Both the position numbers and the translations under genes were made by a program. A stretch of DNA of 47,114 nt, from positions 1-47,114 of the forward strand of contig MU623541.1 in NCBI GenBank assembly GCA_025201765.1, given 5' to 3'. The notes below the pieces were generated by a model. It had not been told where the DNA came from. It did not search any database and saw only the letters and a list, made by a program, of their open reading frames with translations. Positions 13,118 through 22,551 of the stretch are shown here, in pieces. The DNA is from Daldinia sp. FL1419. Lineage: Eukaryota > Ascomycota > Sordariomycetes > Xylariales > Hypoxylaceae. Within the stretch, counting starts at the first letter, position 1, and each line of letters opens with the position of its first letter.

Positions 13118-13475
13118 TATAAATTTTTTAATTGATTATTCAAAATATATATTTTTAACCCTATTATTTAATTAGTTAATTTTTGGAAATAATAATATTA
13201 TATATAAATTATTTATAATTATTTTTAAAAAATTTATATATCTTTTTAAGGTATATACTTAAAATTTTAATATTTAATTAATTATCCTTTTTTATTAAAT
13301 TAAATATATATTAAAATATTAATATTTGATTAAATACCTTATTTTTTTAAATTGTTAATACTTTCATGGCATAATATATATTTTATATATATGATATTTG
13401 ATTGATTACCCTTTTTTTTCAAATCACTAATATTTCTATACCATATATTAATTATAGAATAAGTAATTTAATTAA
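13118..13475. repeat. Dispersed repeat R2, copy 2
   Basis: This aligns with 3095-3490. Nearly all GGTACGTAC-type motifs are converted to AT-only versions, so this copy is the more strongly RIP-mutated. Both copies share the ending ACCATATATTAATTATAGA(A/G)TAAGTAATTTAATT. Confidence 0.65.
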
Positions 13476-13510
13476 TTAATGTAAATATATGTAAGCCTAT
13501 TTGAATTAAT

Positions 13511-13835
13511 AAGGTTTAATTAGCTAATTGTTATCTTATTACTTATCTTATTAATTTTATTATTAACTAATCCAAGTTTAAGAATTTCAACCCACCCCCC
13601 CCACAGGTACAATTTTAAAAAAAAAACTTTTAAGTTTATTACATAACAAAGTTTTCTAATAAACACCCCTTAATCAATAAGGTTTAATTAATTAATTATT
13701 ATTTTATTACTTATCTTATTAATTTTATTACAAACTGATCCAAGCTTAAGAATTTCAACCCACCCCCCCACAGGTACAATTTTAGAAAAAAAACTTTTAA
13801 GTTTATTATATAACAAAGTTTTCTAATTAAAAAAG
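13511..13835. repeat. Tandem duplication, 168-bp period, with poly-C tracts
   Basis: Two head-to-tail copies start at 13511 and 13679. Each contains AAGAATTTCAACCCA, a run of seven to ten C, then CACAGGTACAATTTTA and an A-rich run. The two units are closely similar, so the duplication is young or has been homogenised relative to its surroundings. Confidence 0.8.
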
Positions 13836-14005
13836 ATAATAAAGTTATTTTAGATTTTATTATTATTTTAGATTTAAATTATTGTTTCATTATTTTACAA
13901 AATTTAAATATTATAATATATTAAAAGTTTTTCTATATTAAAATTTAATTATTTTTATAAAAAAATAAGTTTTAATAAAAATATAAAATAAAATTATTTA
14001 GGACA
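13825..14005 (+). repeat. LINE 3' UTR fragment
   Basis: This is similar to the LINE 3' UTR segment that runs from the AATAATAAAGYYATYTTRGATTTT block to the AATATAAAATAAAATTA block. It stops before the conserved terminal motif and tail, so it is a fragment truncated at both ends, next to the 168-bp tandem duplication. Confidence 0.6.
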
Positions 14006-14149
14006 AAATCTGATATATTATATTAAAACTTTTCAATAAATTATTATATGAAATTAATAAAAAATTAATAAATAATTAATAAATAATTAATAAATAATTA
14101 ATAATAATTAATAAGAGTTGATAAAAATTAATAAAAGGTAAAAAAACAT

Positions 14150-16650
14150 ATTAAAAATTTAAAGTTTAAAAAAATATTTATAATTAAATGCATTTTTATT
14201 TGAGTTGATTAAATAGAAAAATAATTTATTTATATTAAATTTAGTTTTTGTAAGATATACCTTAACTTTATACTTTTATTGTATGAAATTCTATGGTTTT
14301 AAAAATTAATGATTTTATCTTTAAGAACTTAAATTGATTAGATAGGAAAATAATTTCTGAAGGTTTATTTATATTAATTAAGAACTTTAATAACTTTTGT
14401 AGGATATACCTTATATTTTATTATACAAATTTTTATAGAAAAACTGATGTTTAGGTGCATCTTAACTTAAGCTGATTAGATAAGAAAACAATTTTTAAAA
14501 AACTCTAATAACTTTTGCAGGATATGTTTTAATTTTATATTTTTATTGTATAAAATTTTATAGTTTTAAAAATTAATAATTTTATATTTAAAAATTTAAG
14601 TTAATTAAATAGGAAAATAATTTTTAAAAAATTATTTATATTAAATATAAGTTTTAATTAAATAAGAGCTTTTGTAGGATATACCTTACAGTTTTATTAT
14701 ATAAAGTTTTATAAAAAATTAATAATTTTATGTTTAAGAATTTAAACTAATTAAATTGGAAAATAATTTTTGGAGGTTTATTTATGTTGAATAGGAGCTT
14801 TAATTGAACAAGAATTTTAATAACTTTTGCAGGATATATTTTAACCCTATATTTTTATTATACAAAATTTTATGGAAAATTAATAATTTTATGTTTGAGA
14901 ACTTAAATTAATTAAATTAAAATTAACATTTGAGGGCTTATATATTAAATATAAGTTCAAATTAAATAAGAGTTCAAATTAAATAAAAACTTTAATTAAA
15001 TAGGAGCTCTTGTAGGACATACCTTATATTTTTATTGTACAAATCTTTATAGAAAAACTGATAATTTTGTACTTGAGAACCTAAGAATTTAAGCTAATTA
15101 GATAGAAAAACAACTTTTAGAGGTTTATTTATATTAAACAGGAATTTTAATTGAATAAGAACTTTTACAAAAAATGCCTTGCAATTTTATTATATAAAAC
15201 TTTATCGAAAACTAACGATTTTACGCTTGAGAACTTAACTTAATCAAATAGGAAAACAACTTTTAAGGACCTATTTATATTAAATATGAGCTTTAATTGA
15301 ATAAAAGCATTAATAGTTCCTACAAAATATGTTTTGCACTTTATTATACAAATTTTAATAAAAAAACTGATAATTTAATGCTTAAAAACTTAAGCTAATC
15401 AAATAAAAATTAATATTTAAGAATTTATATATTAAATATAAATTTTAATTAAATAAAAGCTCTTACAGAATATACCTTAACTTTACATTTTTATTATACA
15501 AAACTCTATAGAAAATTAATAATTTTATACTTAAAAATTTAAATTAATCAAATAAAAAATAATTTTTGAAAATTTATTTACATTAAATAAAAGCTTTAAT
15601 TGAATAGGAGTTTTTGCAGGACATGCCTTACACTTTTATCGTATGAATTTTTATGAAAAAACTATTAATTTTATACCCAAGAACTTAAGCTAATTAGATA
15701 AAAAAACAACTTCTAAGGATTTATTTATGTTGAATATTAATTTTAATTAAATAAAAATTTTAATAATTTTTATAAAATATGCCCTAATCTTATATTTTTA
15801 TTATATAAAATTTTATAATTTTAAAAATTAATAATTTTATACTTAAAAGTTTAAATTAATTAAATAAGAAAATAACTTTTAGAGGTTTATTTATATTAAA
15901 TAAAAACTTTAATTAAATAAAAGTTTTTGTAGTTTTATTGTACGAATTTTTATAGGAAAATTGATAATTTTATATTTAAAAACTTAAGTTAATTAAATAA
16001 AAATTAATATTTAAAGATTTATATATTAAATATAAACTTTAATTAAATAAAAACTTTAATTAAATAAGAGTTTTTGGAGGATATGCCTTATATTTTTATT
16101 GTACGAAATTTTATAAAAAAATTAATAATTCTATACATAAGAACTTAAGCTGATCAGATCGGAAAACAATTTTTGAAGGTTTATTTATGTTAAATTTAAA
16201 CTCTAATAACTCCTACAAAATATACCCTGCAATTTTATCGTATAAATCTCTATAAAAAATTAACGATTTTATACTTAAGAACTTAAACTAATCAGACAAG
16301 AAAACAATTTTTAAGGAGCTTTAATAGTTCTTACAAAATATACCCTAACCCTACATTTTTATCGTACAAAACTCTATGGAAACTAACGATTCTATACTTG
16401 AGAACTTAAGAACTTAAGCTGATCAAACAGCAAAACAACTTTTGAAAGCTTATTTACGTATTAAAAAGCCTATAGAAAGGTTAAATTAGCGGATTTTGTC
16501 CTGGCCCTATCACCCCAACTCGTTATTATAAAAAAACTGATGATTCTATACTTGAAAACTTGAGAACTTAAGCTAATCAAACAGGAAAATAACTCTTAAA
16601 GGTTTATTTACGTATTAAAAAGCCTATAGAAACTTTGGAAAGGTTAGCTC
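14150..16650. repeat. Degenerate tandem satellite array, unit about 130-160 bp
   Basis: About fifteen head-to-tail units share the order GAATARGAGCTTTAATA, GCAGGATATRCCTTA, TTTTATTGTACGAAATT, TATAGAAAAACTGA, GATTTTATACTTGAGAA, CTTAAGCTGATCAGATAGG, AAAACAACTTTTGAAGG and TTTATTTATRTTAAATA. Instances of the GGATATRCC block lie near 14255, 14400, 14520, 14675, 14830, 15015, 15615 and 16080. Unit length varies and some units hold partial duplications. Units near the right end (16135-16640) keep more G and C. Single units or ends recur at 31801-31980 and 38455-38695. No coding potential was seen. The GGATATRCC block is also shared, in inverse orientation, with the end of the LTR-like repeat R3. Confidence 0.8.
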
Positions 16651-16700
16651 CATGGAGGCTAATAAAATCTTGTAGCTTCAATTATGTAATTACGTTACAA

Positions 16701-16718
16701 CCCCCCCCCCCCCCCCCC
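16701..16718. repeat. Homopolymer of 18 C
   Basis: An uninterrupted run of 18 cytosines lies just after the end of the satellite array and is followed by TTAAAAG and an A-run. It is extraordinary in a region with so little C. RIP acts mainly on CpA, so an internal poly-C run is expected to escape. Confidence 0.95.
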
Positions 16719-16751
16719 TTAAAAGAAAAAAAACTTATGTAATTAAGGTGA

Positions 16752-16960
16752 CTCAATTATAAAAATAATTAAAAAAAGAAATTTAATTAAAAACATAAGA
16801 ATAATTTTAATTATAATAATGTAATTTAATTAAATAAATAATAAAGAAGTTTTTTTTTAAAATACAATTCCTATTTAAAATAAATATTAAAAGATGGACT
16901 GGATACCTGTAATATAATTTAGGTAAATTGGAGTAATAATAAATAAATAAATAAATATTA
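16752..16960 (+). repeat. LINE 3' end, 5'-truncated, plus strand
   Basis: This carries the LINE terminal block (AAAAGATGGACTGGATACC, then TTTAGGTAAATTGGAGTAATAATAAATAAATAAATA) and its A/T tail. It abuts a minus-strand LINE piece directly. Confidence 0.75.
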
Positions 16961-17580
16961 TATCATTATAATTTTAATTATTTCTTATATTTTTATTAAA
17001 ATTTATCTTTTAATAAAACTAATTAAACTTTAATTTAAATTTTTTTAATATATTATAATATTCAAACTTTATAAAATAATATAATAATAGCCTAAATATA
17101 GAATAATAATAAAATCTAAAATAACTTTATTTTTTTTAATAAATATTAAAAATATTAATATATTATAAAGAAATTATTCTGGAAGAAAGCCAAGGTATAT
17201 ACAATTTATATAAGGTACAAATATATATAAATAATTTTATATTTTTATAAAAAACCATTACCTATATTTATTTTTACAACCTTTTTTTAATATTATAATA
17301 TAATATTTATAATATTTATAATTTAAAATGATATTATTAATTTATAATCTTTTTATATATTTTATTTATATTTTGTAATATTATAATATGATATTACCAT
17401 ATTTATTACATTTATAATCCAATATTATTTAAAAAAACTTACTTCATTTATATATATATTACATTAAACAAAAAAACTTATATATTTGTAAATGTTTTAC
17501 TGCCTTTTTGATTTTATTTTAATATTAAACTTTTTTAATATTTGAATATTTTAATATTTTAATTAAAAATTATTACAAAC
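16961..17580 (-). repeat. LINE 3' UTR fragment, minus strand
   Basis: Read on the minus strand, this follows the LINE 3' UTR from the TTAATATTTTAATCC-like block to the AAAATATAARAAATAATTAAAA block. It lacks the last 100 bp or so including the tail. With the plus-strand tail at 16752-16960 it forms a head-on inverted pair. Confidence 0.65.
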
Positions 17581-17694
17581 TATTACTAAAAAAAACATAT
17601 TTTATTTATTTATTTATATATTATTATACCACTTTGCCTAAATTATAATAAATTGGTATAATGTGAATATATAATAGGAATATATAATAAGAGC

Positions 17695-18045
17695 TGCCTT
17701 AAAGGACTTTGTTAGCTATACCTCTAAGGTTTATATATCTATTTTTTAAGTATAAATAAACTTTCAATAATTGCTTTCTTACTTAATTAATTTAAATTCT
17801 ATATAATTCTTTAAAACTTATTTTTATATAATTTTATATAAATAACATATATTTTTTAATTTGAACTTTTATTATTTGCATTATTATTATTAAATAATTA
17901 TATATAATAATTCTTTTACTTCATTATTTTAATACCTTCTTTAAGATATAATTACTTTATATCCTCAAACTTATATAATTTCTGGTTATTATAAATTAAT
18001 TGAAGTACAGGGCATATTCTGTAGGAGCTATCAGAGCTCCTATTC
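17695..18045 (+). repeat. LTR-like repeat R3, copy 1
   Basis: This matches about 37885-38260 and about 39838-40217. It shares the AAGATATAATTACYTTATATCYTCRAACTTATATAA block and the ending GAAGTACAGGGCATATTCTGTAGGAGCTATCAGAGCTCCTATTCA. The other copies hold a TATAAATAG box, consistent with an LTR promoter, although no flanking internal region was proven. The terminal 45 bp is, in inverse orientation, the GAATARGAGC to GGATATRCC portion of the satellite unit. Confidence 0.6.
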
Positions 18046-18054
18046 AATAATACA

Positions 18055-18105
18055 AGTATTTAATCCATCTTTTAATATTTATTTCAGGTAAGAACCGTAT
18101 CCCGG
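18055..18105 (-). repeat. LINE 3' terminal fragment, minus strand
   Basis: Read on the minus strand, this is the conserved CCGGGATACGGTTCTTACC to AAAAGATGGATTAAATAC segment of the LINE 3' end. The tail is missing because the end of repeat R3 abuts it. Confidence 0.65.
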
Positions 18106-18841
18106 AAAAAACCGCACACCTCAAATTTCGTACCCCTAACATTCAAACTTAAATAACTTGATATAGAAAATAAATAAAATTGATTGGTTTTTTATTTTAA
18201 ATCATTCAATTAATAAGATATTTATTTTTGATTTTATTATACTTATTATCATGTAAGATTAATATTAAAACAATAAATATAAGTAGGTTTAGTTTTTTGT
18301 ATAAAATATAATTTAATATAAAATTATATATGATATAAGATGAACTTAAAAAAATTATAAATAAAACTATAAGTAATTATATATATATAACAACTTTCCC
18401 TAAGATTCTAGGTATAAGATTGATTAAGTTATAAGTTTTTAAAATACATATAATTTAGGGATTTTGATAGAAAATCTACGTTTTTCTATAAAACATATAA
18501 TATTCAATTAAATATAATTCAACTAAATTAAATTATTTAAATCCAAAAAACCTTATATATATAAATAAATATTTAAACCTTGTGTAAATATATTCTTTTC
18601 AATTTAAAAATGAATTTTAAAGGTTCAAATAATTTATATATTTTATTTGAAATTTATTATATAATAACCTATTTTTTATAATTTCTTAATCTTTTTCAAA
18701 AATTAAATACATAAATAAAATTTATAATCAATTCTAATATGATTATATATATATATATTATTAATATTTATATATTATGGTATTAAAGAGAATAATTATA
18801 ATTATATTTATATATATAAATTTGAAGTATGCGGTTTTTTT
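18106..18841. mobile_element. Candidate inverted-repeat element (MITE-like)
   Basis: A 23-bp sequence, AAAAAACCGCACACCTCAAATTT, at 18106-18128 recurs inverted at 18818-18840, with 21 of 23 positions identical and both differences of the C/T type. The roughly 690 bp between them is AT-rich with no reading frame. This fits the remains of a small inverted-repeat DNA element, but no target duplication is obvious and the ends are undefined. One terminus lies inside a LINE-tail context, so the inverted match could also be two opposed repeat fragments. Confidence 0.4.
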
Positions 18842-18937
18842 GTTCAGGGATTGTATATATGAGCTTTTAGATCAATTAAATTACTAATAGTTTTTTAGCG
18901 CCCCCACTGTGCCACTCTTGCACCTCCAGGGATAAGA

Positions 18938-18990
18938 AATTATAATAAAAGGGAGAATTTTCCAAGCTAATTAAGGCTTATTAATCCAAC
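18938..18990. repeat. Repeat R4 fragment at the gene-island edge
   Basis: The phrase AGAATTTTCCAAGCTAATT followed by AAGGCTTATTAATCCAACAGTTA matches 38705-38860 and, more weakly, 44752-44900. It lies only about 265 bp upstream of the ECT1 start codon, so transposon-derived DNA reaches into the promoter region. Confidence 0.55.
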
Positions 18991-19230
18991 AGTTACGGAA
19001 CTCTTATCGATATGGTACCGGAATGAGGGGATTATATCCCAGGTTAACATATTAATTATTTATAAATTAGATATAGTACTTTTCACCCCCTATTCTACCC
19101 TTAGGCACCCAAAGATATCTTACTCAAGGCCGCTCGTTTAAGGTCACCTACTTAGAACAAACCACGTTTAACCAGCTTAAGCAACTACAACCACTCATGC
19201 TTAAAACGTCGTAAACATATCTAATACAAT

Positions 19231-19247
19231 TTACTCCCTTTCCTCCT
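19231..19247 (+). promoter_or_regulatory. Pyrimidine-rich tract in the ECT1 leader
   Basis: TTACTCCCTTTCCTCCTTC lies directly before the start codon. CT-rich stretches like this are common near transcription starts of filamentous fungal genes. No TATA box is evident in the balanced-GC part of the upstream region. Confidence 0.35.
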
Positions 19248-19253
19248 TCATAA

Positions 19254-20739
19254 ATGTTCGATATCATGAATGCGGAAAAAGAGGTCCTATCTGGACCCCC
19301 AGCCCCTGAACTCCTACATGATCGAATTTGGGTCGATGGGTGCTGGGATTTCTTCCACCACGGCCATGCGGGCGCTATGCTACAGGCGCGCCAGCTTGGT
19401 ACGGAGTTGTACGTTGGCGTACACTCAGATGAGGCCATCCTCGAAAATAAAGGCCCGACAGTAATGAATCTTCGAGAACGGTACGGATTAGCTCTTCCTG
19501 GATCAAGCGTACTTTAAAAAGAGCATTCTGCTGATCTCCTGGGTTTTATATGAAAAGGCTCGCTGCCGTGGATGCCTGTCGCTGGGTTACCCGGTCTGTG
19601 GCCTACGCCCCGTATGTTACGCAGCTAGATTTCATCAGTCACTTTGGTTGCAAATACGTCGTGCACGGTGACGATATCACCTCTGATAGTAGTGGTGAGG
19701 ACTGCTACCGCTTTGTGAAGGCAGCTGGTCGTTTCAAGGTTGTTAAACGCACTCCTAGCATATCGACTACCGATCTTGTCGGTCGTATGTTATTATGTAC
19801 CAGAACACACTTTATCAAGTCTCTAGAAAGGGTGCTCAACGGCCAAGAGGGCAGCGGTACCGAAATCGAGAAGAAGGCCGAAGGGGAGGCCATGTTAAAT
19901 CGTATTCGCCAGTACGCTACTGATGAATCGGGAAAGAATCCCGGTGCAGACGTGTATTTCTGGTCAGCTTCCACAGCTGCGAAGACAGAGGCTATGGATG
20001 AGAAAGGCTCGTTCCGTTCGCTACTAAAGGGACCCGGGCCGAAGCCCGGCCAGAGGGTTGTTTACGTCGACGGAGGTTTCGACCTGTTTTCTAGTGGGCA
20101 TATTGAATTTCTACGTCAAGTTGTACTTGCCGAAGAGAATTTGGCAAGGAAAGAGGGCTGGTATGATAAGCAAGCTGTCAACGAACGAGTCGGCAAGGGC
20201 CCTGATTACGGTCCCGCTTTCGTCGTTGCTGGCGTTCATGACGATGAGGTTATCAATCACTGGAAGGGGGTCAATTATCCAATTATGAACATCTATGAGC
20301 GTGGTCTATGCGTACTTCAATGCCGGGTATGTAACCTTTTTTCATCTTTTGAAATTATCACTACGTTGCTAACGATCAATAGTATGTTAACGCCGTCATC
20401 TTTGGGGCACCCTTCTCACCAACCGAATCTTATCTCACGAGTTCTCCGTGGGGTACTCCTGACGCTGTGTACCACGGTCCGACGGCATTTATGCCGCTCT
20501 CGTATGATCCGTACCTTGTGCCCAAAGAAATGGGTATCTTCGAGGAGGTCCAGAGTCATGAATTCCAAGATGTAAACGCGGGTACTATTGTCCAGCGCAT
20601 CATGAAGAGCAGGGATCTCTACGAAGAGCGTCAGAGAAAGAAGGGTGTGAAGGCTGCAGGCGAGGCAGCGCACCGACAGAGAGAGATTCTAGAGGAAGAA
20701 CAGCGGCGCAAGGAGGAGAGGTTGGCTTCTGCTACGTAA
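19254..20739 (+). CDS. ECT1: Ethanolamine-phosphate cytidylyltransferase (three exons)
   Basis: This enzyme makes CDP-ethanolamine from CTP and phosphoethanolamine (EC 2.7.7.14), the regulated step of the Kennedy route to phosphatidylethanolamine, in the cytoplasm. Exons are 19254-19480, 19558-20326 and 20383-20739. They join in frame to 450 residues, a normal length for fungal Ect1. The first cytidylyltransferase domain (about 24-160) has HHGH at 35-38 and the RTPSIST signature at 140-146. The second (about 242-385) has SSGH at 254-257, then NIYERGLCVLQCR spliced to YVNAVIFGAPFSP. The C-terminus (about 405-447) is charged and probably helical. An in-frame TAA directly precedes the ATG and A is at -3, which fixes the start; Met5 is an alternative. 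No RIP damage is visible and the frame is intact, so the gene is probably functional. Ser replaces the first His of HxGH in the second domain, suggesting that domain is not the main catalytic site. Confidence 0.95.
19481..19557 (+). other. ECT1: ECT1 intron 1 (77 bp, phase 2)
   Basis: It begins GTACGG and ends AAAAG, with a good branch-point candidate GCTGATC about 25 bp before the 3' border. Splicing splits an Arg codon (CG|G) and joins MNLRER to LAAVDACRWV, which restores the conserved segment of the family. Without splicing the frame stops at 19515. The donor GTACGG is not the usual GTATGT/GTAAGT. Confidence 0.9.
20327..20382 (+). other. ECT1: ECT1 intron 2 (56 bp, phase 0)
   Basis: The donor GTATGT, the branch point GCTAACG (CTAAC at 20369-20373) and the acceptor AATAG are all near the fungal consensus. 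Splicing joins LCVLQCR to YVNAVIFGAPF, a continuous conserved block of the second catalytic domain. Confidence 0.95.
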
Positions 20740-20984
20740 ATTTTCAACAACTAATCGCTGATTGTATTTCATGCGACGAAATGGGGATTTGCAGTAAAAT
20801 TCGTATTCAAATGCATATGTATTCTTAATGGTTGAATAGACCCTGCTGTAATAGAGCCATAGGATCGTCTAGCTATGCTATATAGGATAGATAGATGCTA
20901 TCTAGATATACCTACTCAATAAGTTTACCCCCTTATGTTTCTTTACATATATGGTAGGGACACAAAAAACCCCGTCCAAAGCTC
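20740..20984 (+). other. ECT1 3' flank
   Basis: This is balanced-composition sequence after the stop codon. No canonical AATAAA is present; AATAGA near 20836 and AATAAG near 20918 are weak alternatives. A perfect 7-bp hairpin (TAGATAG, ATG, CTATCTA) lies at 20888-20904. AT-rich DNA takes over after about 20930. Confidence 0.4.
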
Positions 20985-21095
20985 ATTTTAACACCAAAAC
21001 TTACCAAATTCAAATAATAATGTTGAGAGCTAAAAAACGACGCCATAATTGTTCGTAAGCAATTATGCCTTATATATTATGTAACATATTCCCTA
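20985..21095. repeat. Repeat R5, copy 1
   Basis: The segment from ACCAAATTCAAATAATAAT through GAGAGCTAAAAAACGACGCC to AATTATGCCTTATATATTATGTAA matches 29825-29935. The two copies lie on opposite sides of the full-length Copia element, one starting just right of the gene island. Confidence 0.6.
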
Positions 21096-21398
21096 AGTAA
21101 GCATATATAATAAAATTACTTAAATTGCAATATTTAATATCTTTAAATTCTTTATAACATTAGTTTATTTTGGCCCTTAATTTTTTAGAATCTAGTTGTA
21201 AATAGCTATTAGTTATTAATTAAGTGTATTTTTACCTTATAATAATTCTAATTAATTTTGAAATTATAAGGAACATTTATCTAATGTGATATTATATGAT
21301 ATTTTTAATTCAATTTAAACCCTATACTTTATTACCAATATTAATCTGGCTTTAAAGCTTAAATATAAATTTAATATAATTGCTGGATATAAGGAATT
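21096..21398. other. AT-rich tract, no gene seen
   Basis: This is plain AT-rich DNA between repeat R5 and the Copia insertion site. No coding or repeat signal was recognised. Confidence 0.4.
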
Positions 21399-21403
21399 AT
21401 AAG

Positions 21404-21583
21404 TGTTGGATGGATAAGGTACCATTATATACAATAATAAAAGTGAAGGTATTTATATTAATTTAATTAAAAGTGGTTTTTTTAAGAAAGAATGTATTTT
21501 GGTTGGAGATTAAAATATGTAAAATTAAATATAAGATTAAAATAGGTTTGTATTATTATGGTCATATGATTAATATTCCCATA
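21404..21583 (-). repeat. 3' LTR of the full-length Copia
   Basis: This begins TGTTGG and ends CCCATA on the plus strand (CCCACA before RIP), 180 bp. ATAAG precedes it. The T-rich stretch right after it (TTTTTTCTTTTTTTT, 21591 on) is a polypurine tract when read in the direction of transcription. Confidence 0.85.
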
Positions 21584-22551
21584 TTAACAATTTTTTCTTT
21601 TTTTTATAAGGTTATGTAATATTAATGAATGTTAATTAAGATTATAATCTTAAATATTTAAATGTGTTAAAATTAATTCTTTTCTATAATCTTCCTTTTA
21701 TTTTTACTTATATTAAATTAATTAATGACCTTTTTATGAAATAATATAAGTCTATATTTTAAGAAATGTTGGATTAATGTTCTAATAGAATGAATAATAT
21801 TGTGATATTATAAATTAATGGTTATTAAGGTTAGTATTAATAATTTAAGATATTTTGTAATTAGGTATATTTTATTAACAAAAATATTATTAAAAATATA
21901 TAAAAATGATTAAAGAAAATTTATTAATAAATGAAAAATAAGGATTTATAAATTAATGGTTTAAATTTTATTTGAAAATATAATAATTAATTATTTTAAA
22001 ATATATAATAATATATAATCTTATTTAATAATTTTTTCTTTTTTAGAAATTATATTTGTTTATTTGTTTAAATTGTCAAATTAATTGAAAGAAGTGGTTG
22101 ATATTATTTGTATTATTTAGGTTTATTTAATCCAATTTTATAATTTTAATATAAAATAATTAATATTAATGAATATTATAAGGGTTTTATTAGTATTAGA
22201 TTTTATTATTATATTGGTTGGATTATTTTATTTATAAATCTATTATATATTATTAATTTTTCACCATTTATAAGATTATTGGAATAATATAATATTAATT
22301 ATTAATTGTTTTTCTTTTATTATTTTAAGTTTAATAAGACATTTATAGAATAAAAATAAATTAATATATATGATTATAGGTGTTGTGGGGAGTTGGAGTT
22401 TGTTAAATATAAATATTATTATTATTTTAATTATAATAATCATATTTATATTATATATTATAATATAAATTTTATTTATTAAAATATTTTGGATAATTCA
22501 TTTATATTTTATGGAACTTTAATGAATCAAATTATTAATTATAATAAATAA

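Noticed and set aside
14150..16650. CRISPR-like array
   Set aside because: The units are contiguous, degenerate and 130-160 bp long without spacers, in a eukaryotic context.
19148..19438. Minus-strand frame over ECT1 exon 1, and the other frames at 19270-19464, 19705-19974, 20058-20288 and 20416-20673
   Set aside because: These are shadows of the ECT1 exons in other frames.
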